A stretch of 64,000 nt of DNA from Streptomyces sp. BK340 (GTDB lineage: Bacteria; Actinomycetota; Actinomycetes; Streptomycetales; Streptomycetaceae). Made by a program: the position numbers and the translations under genes. The stretch spans positions 124,001 through 188,000 of the forward strand of contig NZ_VISR01000018.1 in assembly GCF_007827595.1 (NCBI RefSeq). Reading direction: 5' to 3'. The notes beneath the pieces were generated by a model. The model saw nothing but the letters and a program-made list of their open reading frames with translations. It did not search any database and was not told the DNA's origin. Of this stretch, positions 32,430 through 40,882 are shown piece after piece. Each line of letters starts with the position of its first letter. Within the stretch, counting starts at the first letter, position 1.

Positions 32430-35400
32430 TCAGCCCGGCGCTTCCGCGGTGAGCGGTTCGGCCGGGAACAGCCCCAGCCGGTGCGCCACGGCCGCAGCCT
32501 CGCCCCGGCCCGCGACGCCGAGCTTGGACAGGATGTTGGAGACGTGGACGCTCGCGGTCTTCGGGGAGATGAAGAGTTCCTCGGCTATCTGACGGTTGGT
32601 GCGGCCGGCCGAGACCAGGCGCAGGACGTCCCGCTCGCGGCTGGTGAGGCCGAGGCTCTCGGCGGGGTCGAGGGCCCCGGGGGGCGTGTGGCCGAGGGTG
32701 AGGCGGGCGCGCTGGGCGAGGCGGCCGACGGCGTCGGCGAGCGGGCGGGCGCCGAGGTGGCCGGCCACGGCACCGGCCAGACGGAGCAGTTCCGTGGCGC
32801 GGTGGCGCTCGTCGTCCCCGGCGGCCTCTTCGAGCAGGGCCTGGGCGAGTCGGCGGCGGACCCGGGCCAGGTCGTAGGGGCGGTCCAGGCACTCGAAGTC
32901 GGTGACCACGTCCGACCAGACCGCGGCGGTGTCGGTGCCACGGGCGCGGTGCAGTTCGGCGCGTGTCCAGCGCTCGTAGGCGTCCCAGACGGGTGCTCCG
33001 GTGGTGAGCTTCCGTGCGGCTTCGGCGAGCTTGTCGAGGACGGCGGCGCGGCCGTCGGCCGCCGCGGGCAGGGCGCGGCCGTCGGCCTCGGTGGTGGCGG
33101 CGGCCAGCAGCAGGGGCCAGCCGTAGCGCTGGGTGCCTGGTGGGAAGCCCGCCGCCAGGGCGCGGTCCAGCTCGACGCGGGCGTCGAGGAGCCGGCCCTC
33201 CTCGGCGGCGACGCCGATGGTGATGCGGCCCACGGGCAGCAGCACCTGGGGCATCGGATCGTGGGAACCGTAGTGGGTGAGCGCGATGGACAGCTGGCGG
33301 GCGGCCTCGGCGGCGTCGCCCCGGGCGAGGGCGATGTGGGCGAGGCGCAGGGCGCCGGCGCCCCGGGGTTTGGCGCTGGCCGCGGAACCGAGGGCGCCCG
33401 CGGCGGCTTCGGCGGCCTCGTCCCACTTGCCCAGCGCGTACAGCGAGTCGGAAAGGTTGCCGTAGATCCACGCCTCGGAGTCCAGCAGGCCGAACCTGCG
33501 GGCGAAGACGAGCCCCTCGCGCAGGATCGGCACGGCTTCCCGGGAGCGGCCGACCGAATCCAGCTCGGAAGGCAGGTTCACATACGCCCGGCCCACGACG
33601 TGGGCCACGCCCTCCTGGAGCGCAGCCTGCTTGACCCGGGCCATCTCCGCCAGTCCGGTCTCGACGTCACCCGAGTCGACCATGAGGGCGCCGAGGGTCA
33701 GCTGCGCGTTGAGCTCGATCTCACGGGCGTCCACCATCCGCGCGTACTCCACGGCCCGCTCGGCGGCGGCGAAGGCCTCGGAGCCGGGCTGATGGAGCAT
33801 GGACCAGCTGGCCACGTTGGCCAGCACGTCGGCGTGCACCTCCGAGGGCGGCAGGCCGCGCACCAGGTCCTGGGCATTGGCGAGTTCCTGCCAGCCGTCG
33901 CCCCGGGCCAGGGCCTGGACCAGCCGGGACCGCTGCACCCAGAACCAGGCCGCGCGCAGCGGGTCGTGCTCGTCCTGGAGGAGCCGCAGGGCCTTCTTGG
34001 CGATCTTCAGGGCGCGTTCGCGCTCCCCGCAGAAACGGCCGGCGACCGCCGCCTCCGCCATCAGGTCGAGATAGCGCAGCGGGGTGGTGGCCGGGTCGCA
34101 GCCGCACGGCGGGTAGACGTCGGTGTAGTCGACCGGGCGCAGGGCGGCACGGACCTCCTCGGGGGCGGCGTCCCACAGCTCCATCGCCCGCTCCAGGAGC
34201 CGCAGTTGCTCGGTGTAGGCGTGCCGGCGGCGGGCCACGACGGAGGCGTCCAGGACGGCGGGCAGGGCCCGGGCGGCGTCGTGGGCGTGGTACCAGTAGC
34301 TGGCCAGGCGCATCACGCGGGCGTCGGCGGGGACGAGCGTGGGGTCGGTCTCGACGGCCTCGGCGTAGCGCCGGTTGAGCCGGGAGCGTTCGCCGGGGAG
34401 CAGGTCGTCGGCGACGGCCTCGCGGACCAGGGAGTGCCGGAAGCGGTAGCCGTCGCCGCCGGGGGTGGCGGTGAGGATGTTGGCGCCGACGGCGGCCCGC
34501 AGCGCCTCGATGAGGTCGTCCTCGACCAGCCGGGCCACGGCGGCGAGCAGCCGGTACTCGACGGTGGAGCCGCCCTCGGCGACGATCCGGGCGACCCCCT
34601 GGGCGCTCTCGGGCAGCGCCTCGACCCGGACCAGGAGCAGGTCGCGCAGGGAGTCCGTGAGCCCGGTGCAGCAGCCCTCGATGGCGGCGACGGCGAGTTC
34701 CTCGACGAAGAAGGCGTTGCCGTCGGACCGCTCGAAGATCTCGTCGACCTGGGCGGGATCGGGTTCGGCGGCGCGGATGCCGGCGATCTGGCGGCCGACC
34801 TCCTCGCGGGTGAAGCGGGCGAGTTCGATGCGGCGGACGGTGCGCAGCCGGTCGAGTTCGGCGAGCAGGGGGCGCAGCGGGTGGCGGCGGTGGATGTCGT
34901 CGGCGCGGTAGGTGGCGAGGACGAGGAGGCGGCCGGCGCGCAGGGTGCGGAAGAGATAGGCGAGGAGGTGGCGGGTGGAGGCGTCGGCCCAGTGCAGGTC
35001 CTCCAGGACGAGCACGACGGTGTGCGCGGCGGCGACCCGCTCCAGCAGCCGGGCGGTGAGTTCGAACAGGCGGGCCATGCCCTGCTCGTCGTGGCGGCTG
35101 GAGGTGGCCTCGCCCAGCTCGGGCAGCAGCCGGGCCAGTTCCTCCTCCTGTCCGGCGCCGGCGGCGGCGAACTCCTCGGGCAGGGCTTCGCGCAGGGCGC
35201 GCAGCGCGGTGGAGAAGGGGGCGAAGGGCAGTCCGTCGGCGCCGATCTCCACACAGCCGCCGACGGCGACGACGGCGGCACGGCGGCAGGCGGCCGCGGC
35301 GAACTCCTCGACGAGGCGGGTCTTGCCGACCCCCGCCTCTCCGCCGAGCAGCAGCGCCTGCGGCTCGCCCGCGGCGGCACGGGCGAGCGCGTCGTTCAAG

Positions 35401-35441
35401 GTGTCCAACTCGTCGGTGCGGCCGACGAACACGGGACTCAC
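32430..35441 (-). CDS. Large ATP-binding LuxR-family (LAL) transcriptional regulator
   Basis: The protein is about 1003 residues. It has an N-terminal AAA/STAND ATPase with Walker A GGEAGVGKTRLVEEF (about residues 31-45) and Walker B VLVLEDLHWAD, a long TPR-like helical middle, and a C-terminal LuxR helix-turn-helix (LTSRERDVLRLVSAGRTNRQ then IAEELFISPKTASVHVSNIL). LAL regulators usually activate degradative or secondary pathways on binding a ligand. The GTG at 35441 (VSPVFVGR) has GGAG 9 nt upstream; GTG 35456 is an alternative. No obvious target is adjacent. Confidence 0.9.
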   Translation of the reverse strand: MSPVFVGRTDELDTLNDALARAAAGEPQALLLGGEAGVGKTRLVEEFAAAACRRAAVVAVGGCVEIGADGLPFAPFSTALRALREALPEEFAAAGAGQEEELARLLPELGEATSSRHDEQGMARLFELTARLLERVAAAHTVVLVLEDLHWADASTRHLLAYLFRTLRAGRLLVLATYRADDIHRRHPLRPLLAELDRLRTVRRIELARFTREEVGRQIAGIRAAEPDPAQVDEIFERSDGNAFFVEELAVAAIEGCCTGLTDSLRDLLLVRVEALPESAQGVARIVAEGGSTVEYRLLAAVARLVEDDLIEALRAAVGANILTATPGGDGYRFRHSLVREAVADDLLPGERSRLNRRYAEAVETDPTLVPADARVMRLASYWYHAHDAARALPAVLDASVVARRRHAYTEQLRLLERAMELWDAAPEEVRAALRPVDYTDVYPPCGCDPATTPLRYLDLMAEAAVAGRFCGERERALKIAKKALRLLQDEHDPLRAAWFWVQRSRLVQALARGDGWQELANAQDLVRGLPPSEVHADVLANVASWSMLHQPGSEAFAAAERAVEYARMVDAREIELNAQLTLGALMVDSGDVETGLAEMARVKQAALQEGVAHVVGRAYVNLPSELDSVGRSREAVPILREGLVFARRFGLLDSEAWIYGNLSDSLYALGKWDEAAEAAAGALGSAASAKPRGAGALRLAHIALARGDAAEAARQLSIALTHYGSHDPMPQVLLPVGRITIGVAAEEGRLLDARVELDRALAAGFPPGTQRYGWPLLLAAATTEADGRALPAAADGRAAVLDKLAEAARKLTTGAPVWDAYERWTRAELHRARGTDTAAVWSDVVTDFECLDRPYDLARVRRRLAQALLEEAAGDDERHRATELLRLAGAVAGHLGARPLADAVGRLAQRARLTLGHTPPGALDPAESLGLTSRERDVLRLVSAGRTNRQIAEELFISPKTASVHVSNILSKLGVAGRGEAAAVAHRLGLFPAEPLTAEAPG

Positions 35442-35584
35442 GGACCTGGTCTCCACGGGCCCGAGCATCGCACGAGGTCCGGACGGCGGTGCACCCGTTT
35501 TCCACAGCTCCGGTGCGATCGTCGTACGAATCTGGGGCGGAGGACGGCCGACCCCCGTGCGGCCGCCCTCCACCCTGCCCGCGC

Positions 35585-35776
35585 TCACGCGGTGCGCGCG
35601 AGCCGGTGCCTGCGACGACGGTCGGTATGGGTCTCGGCATCCGCGGTGCTGTGCAGTGCGGCCTCCTCGCGGCGGGCGGTGCGACGGGAGCGCCGGACCT
35701 CGCGGGCGAGGCGCTCCTGTGCGGCCGCCCGCAGCAGCTCGGTGGAACGCACCCGGTGGAGTTCGTACTCGTACAT
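35585..35776 (-). CDS. Small Arg-rich protein of 63 residues
   Basis: The ATG at 35774-35776 follows GAAGGAC and encodes MYEYELHRVRSTELLRAAAQ, then about 40 residues dominated by Arg, Ala and Glu (REVRRSRRTARREEAALHS). It should be a charged helix with no membrane segment. I recall many short streptomycete proteins with the same MYEYEL/MYQYEL start, usually of unknown function. It is upstream of and co-directional with the LAL regulator, 143 nt away. Confidence 0.75.
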   Translation of the reverse strand: MYEYELHRVRSTELLRAAAQERLAREVRRSRRTARREEAALHSTADAETHTDRRRRHRLARTA

Positions 35777-35906
35777 GATCTGTCCTTCGGGAGAGGTGGT
35801 TTCGTGCTTCGCTTTCTGCGATGTCTCCACCTTCGTCTCCCAGGGGGGTGCGCCACATCGGGAGAGTTCCGCATCTTCGCGCGCGCGGGTGGCCGTTGAC
35901 GCGCGT

Positions 35907-35957
35907 AAGGGGCCTCAGAGACTCCGTAAGGTACCTACGGATTCCCTAAGGCCCCTT
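35907..35957. terminator. Two-tiered inverted repeat
   Basis: AAGGGGCCT (35907-35915) mirrors AGGCCCCTT (35949-35957), and inside them CCGTA (35924-35928) mirrors TACGG (35936-35940). It follows the stop of the membrane protein gene at 35973 by 15 nt on the minus strand, so it probably ends that transcript. The CCGTAAGGTACCTACGG core could also bind a protein. Confidence 0.65.
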
Positions 35958-35972
35958 GGGACCTGCGGTTTC

Positions 35973-36566
35973 TCAGCCCGTCGAGGGCAGGGCGAGCAGC
36001 GCGTCGGAGTACTTCAGGATGGCCAGGAGCAGGCCGATGACGCCGAGCGAGACACCCGCCCAGGCGACCGACTTGATCCAGGCGGCCTGCGGGCGGCCGG
36101 GGACGCCGAACGCGGGCCGGGCGAGCACGACCACGCCGGTGATCAGCGCGGCCAGCGCGAACAGGCCGGCCCACAGGGCGGTGGTGTGCCAGGCGTCGCC
36201 GTAGACCTCCTTGACCTGCTTGGCGACGCTCGCCGAGGACGAGGTCCGGAGCTGGCCGACGAGGGTCTCGCGGGCGGCCGCGACCGTGCCGATCCAGCCG
36301 CCGCTGAGCGAGACCAGGCCCAGTGCGGCGGAGACGACGGCACCGGCGCCCTGGCCGACCCCGGCGGGGGTCTTCTCCTGAGGCGCCGGCTCGGGCTCCC
36401 CGCCCTCCCCGGTGTCTTCCCCGGTGCTCTCGTCGGTGCTCTCGCCGGTCAGCTGCCCGTCCGGTTCCGCGGTGTCCGTCCCGGCCACCGCCTCGGCAGC
36501 CGCGGCCGTCTCCTGCGGTGCCTGCTCGTCGTCGGTCTTGGTGAGGTCCTCAGTCTTCGTTGCCAT
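35973..36566 (-). CDS. Membrane protein with acidic N-terminus, unknown function
   Basis: The 197-residue product has an acidic, low-complexity first 65 residues (Glu/Asp/Thr/Ala) and then about three hydrophobic segments (VVSAALGLVSLSGGWIG, ALWAGLFALAALITGVVVLA, WAGVSLGVIGLLLAILKY). I do not recognise a functional domain. It appears to be a conserved streptomycete membrane protein. It is on the same strand as, and 35 nt downstream of, the acetyltransferase gene. Confidence 0.8.
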   Translation of the reverse strand: MATKTEDLTKTDDEQAPQETAAAAEAVAGTDTAEPDGQLTGESTDESTGEDTGEGGEPEPAPQEKTPAGVGQGAGAVVSAALGLVSLSGGWIGTVAAARETLVGQLRTSSSASVAKQVKEVYGDAWHTTALWAGLFALAALITGVVVLARPAFGVPGRPQAAWIKSVAWAGVSLGVIGLLLAILKYSDALLALPSTG

Positions 36567-36601
36567 GCCCGGCACCGTACGGACGCAGTCTGAGAGGTCT
36601 C

Positions 36602-37177
36602 TTAATGATCGTCGTGCGCGCCACGCGCGCGTGCGGCCCGCCACTCCGGGGCCAGCACCGCCCAGAGCTCGGTGTTCGCGCGCACGCCCCGGTGCGGGTA
36701 GTTCTCCCGCAGGACGCCCTCGCGGCTCATGCCGAGGCGCCTGGCCACGTTGAGGCTGCCCTCGTTGGCGGCGGAGGCGTACCACTCCACGCGGTGCATG
36801 CCGCGCTCGTCGAACGCCCAGTCCAGCAGCACCCGCATGCCGCGCGTGACGAGGCCGCGCCCGGCCGCCGCCGGTTCCAGCCAGCAGCCGGCCTCGCAGA
36901 CCCCGCCCGGGGTGTCCCAGACGCGGAACAGCAAGCCGCCGACGAGCTTTCCGTCCAGCCAGATCCCGTGCAGGCTGCCCGCGTCGGCGGCGCGCTTGTC
37001 GGCGTACGACTTCACCCAGGACCTGGCACCCGCCAGGTCGGACACCGCGTCCGCCAGACCGATGTGCCGGCCTATGTACTCCCGCCCCCGGTCGATGTTC
37101 GCGAGGACCTCCTCGGCGTGCCAGACCTCCAGGGGGCGCAGTTCGGCGCCGTCCTCACCCAGGGATGTCGCGTACAT
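36602..37177 (-). CDS. GNAT acetyltransferase, RimJ/RimL type
   Basis: The 191-residue protein begins MYATSLGEDGAELRPLEVWH and contains ARSWVKSYADKRA, GGLLFRVWDTPGG, AGCWLEPAAAGRGLVTRGMR (acetyl-CoA loop) and the RimJ/RimL signature NEGSLNVARRLGMSREGVLR. Such enzymes acetylate N-termini of ribosomal proteins or small amines; the target here is unknown. GGGAGGAG lies 12 nt upstream. The first 23 nt overlap the end of the MMPL transporter gene, so the two are coupled. Confidence 0.9.
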   Translation of the reverse strand: MYATSLGEDGAELRPLEVWHAEEVLANIDRGREYIGRHIGLADAVSDLAGARSWVKSYADKRAADAGSLHGIWLDGKLVGGLLFRVWDTPGGVCEAGCWLEPAAAGRGLVTRGMRVLLDWAFDERGMHRVEWYASAANEGSLNVARRLGMSREGVLRENYPHRGVRANTELWAVLAPEWRAARARGAHDDH

Positions 37178-39386
37178 CGCGCTGCTGCTCCTCCCGCAGT
37201 TCCTCCATGGACACCCTGCTGAGCCTCTCATGCGCGGCACGGCACTCGGGCGGCTCGATGCTGATACGCGGCAGCCTGCGCTCCAGCCAGCCGGGCAGCC
37301 ACCAGTTGGCGGCACCGAGCAGGTGCATCAGGGCGGGCACGAGCAGGGTGCGCAGGACGAAGGCGTCGAGGGCCACGGCGGAGGCGAGCGCGATGCCGAA
37401 CATGGCGATCACGCGGTCCCCGCTGAGCACGAAGGCGAGGAAGACCGAGATCATGATGACCGCGGCCGAGTTGATCACCCGGCTGGTCTCGGCGAGTCCG
37501 ACGCGCACGGCCCGCCGGTTGTCACCGGTCTCCAGCCACTCCTCGTACATCCGGCTGACCAGGAAGACCTGGTAGTCCATGGACAGCCCGAACAGCACCG
37601 AGACCATGATCACGGGCAGGAACGGCTCGATGGGGCCCTCCCGGCCGAGACCGAGCGGTTCGCTGCCCCAGCCCCACTGGAAGACGGCGACGACGATGCC
37701 GAAGGCGGCGGCCACGGCGGCGATGTTCATCGCGGCGGCCTTCAGCGGGATGCCGAGCGAACGGAAGGCGACCAGCAGCAGCAGACAGCCGAGCCCGATC
37801 ACCACGCCGATGAACAACGGCAGTTTGCCCACGATCACATCAGCGAAGTCGTCGTAGCTCGCCGTCACTCCGCCGACGTGCACGTCGAGCGAGGTTCCGG
37901 TCTCCGCGCGCGGGAGCACCTCGGTGCGCAGCCGGTCGACGAGGTCGCTGGTGCGCTGCGACTGGGGCGCGGAGTCGGGGACCACGGTGAGGTAGGCGGT
38001 GTCGCCGCCGGAGTCGTACGTCACCGGGGTGACCTGGGCGACGCCCCGGGTGGAGCGCAGGGTGGTGTCGAGGCCGTCCAGGACGAGCTTGTCGTCGCCG
38101 CCGTCCACCCGGGTCACCAGGGTCAGCGGACCGTTCACGCCGGGGCCGAAGCCCTGCGCGAGGAGGTCGTAGGCCTGCCGTGTGGTGGACGAACGGGGGT
38201 CGTCGCCCTGGTCGGAGGTGCCGAGGTGGAGGGAGAGCGTGGGCAGCGCGAGCAGGGCGATGACGGCGACGGCGAGGGAGCCGAGCAGCTTGGGCCGGCG
38301 CTCCACGAACGCGGACCAGCGGGCGGCGAGACCGGTGGGCAGCTCGGGCCGCGGCCCGCGCCGGGCCAGCCGGCGCCGCTCACGGCGGCTGAGCGCGCGC
38401 GGTCCGATACAGGCCAGCAGGGCGGGCAGCAGGGTGACTGAGGCCGCGACGGTGAGGACGACGGTCAGCGACGCGGCGACGGCCACCCCGTCGAGGAAGC
38501 CCAGGCGCAGTATCAGCATGCCCAGCAGGGCGATGCACACGGTCGCACCCGCGAACACGACCGCGCGTCCGGTGGTGGCCACGGCGTTCGTGGCGGCCTC
38601 GGTGACGCTCAGACCGCGTTTCAGACCGCGCCGGTGCCTGGTCACGATGAACAGCGCGTAGTCGATGCCGACGCCGAGCCCGATCAGCAGGCCGAGCATG
38701 GGCGCGAAGTCGGCGACGGTCATGGCGTGTCCGAGCAGCCCGATGCCGGCGTACGCCGTGCCGACGCCGACCAGCGCGGTGGCGATCGGGAGCAGCGAGG
38801 CGGCGAGCGAGCCGAAGGCGAGGAACAGCACCACGGCCGCGACCGCCACGCCGACCACCTCGGCCGTGTGCCCGCGCGCGGACTCGGTGAGCCCGATGGC
38901 GCTGCCGCCCAGCTCCACCCGCAGCCCGTCCCGTTCGGCGGCCCTGGCGGTGCGCACGACCGCCTCGGCCTCGGACTTGCCGATGTGCTCGGCCTGCTGG
39001 GCGAAGGTGACGGTGCCGTAGGCCGTGTGTCCGTCGGCGCTGATCCGGTGGGCGCCGTGACGGCCGTACGGCCCGGACACGGAGGCCACTCCCGGCAGGT
39101 CGGCGATCCGGTCGAGGGTGCGCGTCATGGTCCGCCGTACGGCGTGCGAGCGGACGGTGCCGTCGGTGGTGTGCCACACGACGGTGTCGCTGTCGCCGCC
39201 CAGGCCCGGGAAGCCCTCCTCGAGCAGCCGCGTGGCGCGTCCCGACTCGGTGCCGGGGACCTCGTAGTCGTTCGAGTACGCAGAACCGGCCGCGGCGGCG
39301 GCCGCACTGACCCCGCCGAAGGCGAGCAGCCACAGCAGGACGGTGATCAGGCGGTGGCGGACACACCACCGCGCGAGGGCTGCCAC
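37155..39386 (-). CDS. MMPL/RND-family transporter
   Basis: The 743-residue membrane protein has the internal duplication of MMPL proteins: one N-terminal helix, an extracytoplasmic domain, helices 2-6 with GLLIGLGVGIDYALFIVTRH, then a repeat with VSVLFGLSMDYQVFLVSRMYEEW. The paired GxxxDY motifs carry the proton-relay Asp-Tyr. MMPL proteins export lipids or hydrophobic compounds. GTG 39386 (VAALARWCVRHRL) is preferred since GGGAG lies 9 nt upstream; ATG 39440 would add 18 residues. It is translationally coupled to the GNAT gene. The cargo is unknown. Confidence 0.92.
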   Translation of the reverse strand: MAALARWCVRHRLITVLLWLLAFGGVSAAAAAAGSAYSNDYEVPGTESGRATRLLEEGFPGLGGDSDTVVWHTTDGTVRSHAVRRTMTRTLDRIADLPGVASVSGPYGRHGAHRISADGHTAYGTVTFAQQAEHIGKSEAEAVVRTARAAERDGLRVELGGSAIGLTESARGHTAEVVGVAVAAVVLFLAFGSLAASLLPIATALVGVGTAYAGIGLLGHAMTVADFAPMLGLLIGLGVGIDYALFIVTRHRRGLKRGLSVTEAATNAVATTGRAVVFAGATVCIALLGMLILRLGFLDGVAVAASLTVVLTVAASVTLLPALLACIGPRALSRRERRRLARRGPRPELPTGLAARWSAFVERRPKLLGSLAVAVIALLALPTLSLHLGTSDQGDDPRSSTTRQAYDLLAQGFGPGVNGPLTLVTRVDGGDDKLVLDGLDTTLRSTRGVAQVTPVTYDSGGDTAYLTVVPDSAPQSQRTSDLVDRLRTEVLPRAETGTSLDVHVGGVTASYDDFADVIVGKLPLFIGVVIGLGCLLLLVAFRSLGIPLKAAAMNIAAVAAAFGIVVAVFQWGWGSEPLGLGREGPIEPFLPVIMVSVLFGLSMDYQVFLVSRMYEEWLETGDNRRAVRVGLAETSRVINSAAVIMISVFLAFVLSGDRVIAMFGIALASAVALDAFVLRTLLVPALMHLLGAANWWLPGWLERRLPRISIEPPECRAAHERLSRVSMEELREEQQRDVRDIPG

Positions 39387-39623
39387 GGACGTGCTCCCGG
39401 GGGACGATTTGTGGATCTTTGGCAGGGAACCATCGTCCATAAACTGAACAGCCCGCAAAGAACGAATGAGCAACGCGGGACACTCTTGCAGGCGAAAGTG
39501 ATCGTTTGCCGCGTTCGTGGGTTTATTCACAGGAGTGGGAGGGACGTCACAGGACAATCAGGTGAACTCTGTCGTCCCTGCGGGTACCTTGGCGCGCTTC
39601 GCGACGCCGCTGCGCGCGACGTC

Positions 39624-39950
39624 TCAGTCGAACTGGTCGCCCAGTGCCATGACCATCGTCCCCAGGATCAGCAGCCACAGCGCACGGCGGGTACGGCCCC
39701 TGGCACCGAGGACCGCGGCGAAGGCGCAGACGGCGGCGCCGAGGGCGTACGCGGCCGGTACGAGGGCCGGGGCGGAGCCGGTGAGCCGCAACACCGCGGC
39801 GGCCAGCCCGGCCAGACACAGCAGCACACCGGTGCCGGAGGCGATCCAGCGGGCCCGGCGGGCGTCCGAGACGTCGTCCGCCGGCTCCTCCACGTCGGAT
39901 ATGACGGGTTCGGCGTCGGTAGCGGTGTCGGAATCGGTGCGTCCACTCAT
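39624..39950 (-). CDS. Small membrane protein of 108 residues
   Basis: An acidic 30-residue N-terminus (VISDVEEPADDVSDARRARW) is followed by three hydrophobic segments (GTGVLLCLAGLAAAVLRL, ALVPAAYALGAAVCAFAAVL, ALWLLILGTMVMAL). No domain is recognised. It is divergent from the methyltransferase gene, with 76 nt between starts. About 180 nt of unassigned sequence separates its stop from the MMPL start. Confidence 0.72.
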   Translation of the reverse strand: MSGRTDSDTATDAEPVISDVEEPADDVSDARRARWIASGTGVLLCLAGLAAAVLRLTGSAPALVPAAYALGAAVCAFAAVLGARGRTRRALWLLILGTMVMALGDQFD

Positions 39951-40026
39951 GGCGGGCGAGCGTAGCGCGTCCGGCCCGGGAAACCTGATGCGGGGCTGTG
40001 CCCCCGGCTGCTACCCATGGTCGCTT

Positions 40027-40824
40027 GTGACCGAGACAGCGAACACACCGGACGAACTCACCAGCCGCCTCACCCACCCCCGCCGTCCCCGCAGCAGCCG
40101 TTACGACGCCCGCTGGGCCATCGAGAACCAGATGGGTCCGCACGCGCTGTGGCTGCTGGAGTGGCTGGCACCCACGCTCGGGCTGGACCAACTGCGGCCC
40201 GGCGCCCGGGTGCTCGACCTCGGCTGCGGCCGCGCGATGACCTCCGTCTTCCTGGCCAGGGAGTACGGCGTCCAGGTCACCGCCGCCGACCTGTGGGTGA
40301 AGCCCGACGAGAACGCCGTACGCATCGCCGAGGCGGGCGTGGCCGACCGCGTGCTGCCCGTGCACGCCGAGGCCCACGCCCTGCCGTTCGGCGAGGGCGG
40401 CTTCGACGCGATCGTGTCCGTCGACGCCTACCAGTACTTCGGCACCGACGATCTGTACCTGCCCACGCTGACCCGGCTGCTGAAGCCGGGCGGGCGGATC
40501 GGCGTCGTCGTGCCGGCACTTCGGGAGGAGCCGACGGGCACCGAGCCGCCGGAGCACCTGAAGCCCTGGTGGGAGCCCGACTTCTGGTGCTTCCACTCCC
40601 CCGGCTGGTGGCGGCGCCACTGGACCCGCAGCGGGGCCGTCGAGGTCGAGGCGGCCGACTGGCAGCCGCACGGCTGGCGGGACTGGCTGCTGTGGTGCGA
40701 GGTGGTCGCGGAGGAGAGCACGGACGACTTCCACGTCCGGATGGCCGGCCGGTGCGCGGAGATGCTCCGCGCGGACCAGGGGCGCGCCCTCGGGTTCGTA
40801 CGGGTCGTCGGGCGCCGCCCGTAG
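40027..40824 (+). CDS. SAM-dependent class I methyltransferase
   Basis: From the GTG at 40027 the product has 265 residues. The SAM-binding motif I is VLDLGCGRAMTSVFLAREYG (about residues 59-78), and the acidic end of strand beta2 is AADLWV. PFGEGGFDAIVSVDAYQYFG and LLKPGGRIGVVVP are motifs II and III. The C-terminal Trp-rich part (KPWWEPDFWCFHSPGWWRRH) is unusual and may form a substrate pocket. The substrate is unknown. An upstream ATG at 39988 has no ribosome-binding site. Confidence 0.88.
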   Translation: MTETANTPDELTSRLTHPRRPRSSRYDARWAIENQMGPHALWLLEWLAPTLGLDQLRPGARVLDLGCGRAMTSVFLAREYGVQVTAADLWVKPDENAVRIAEAGVADRVLPVHAEAHALPFGEGGFDAIVSVDAYQYFGTDDLYLPTLTRLLKPGGRIGVVVPALREEPTGTEPPEHLKPWWEPDFWCFHSPGWWRRHWTRSGAVEVEAADWQPHGWRDWLLWCEVVAEESTDDFHVRMAGRCAEMLRADQGRALGFVRVVGRRP

Positions 40825-40831
40825 ACACATG

Positions 40832-40869
40832 CCTGGGGGGACACGCCGGTTCCGGTGTGTCCCCCCAGG
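40832..40869. terminator. 18-bp bidirectional terminator between the methyltransferase and gatB
   Basis: CCTGGGGGGACACGCCGG (40832-40849) pairs with 40852-40869 (one G-U) across TT. It is centred between two convergent genes. Confidence 0.9.
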
Positions 40870-40882
40870 GAGTGAACGAACG

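Noticed and set aside
31902..36593. A 1563-codon plus-strand frame
   Set aside because: It runs antisense through the LAL regulator and neighbours, has Gly/Val/Asp-rich composition expected from the complement of high-GC genes, and matches no family.
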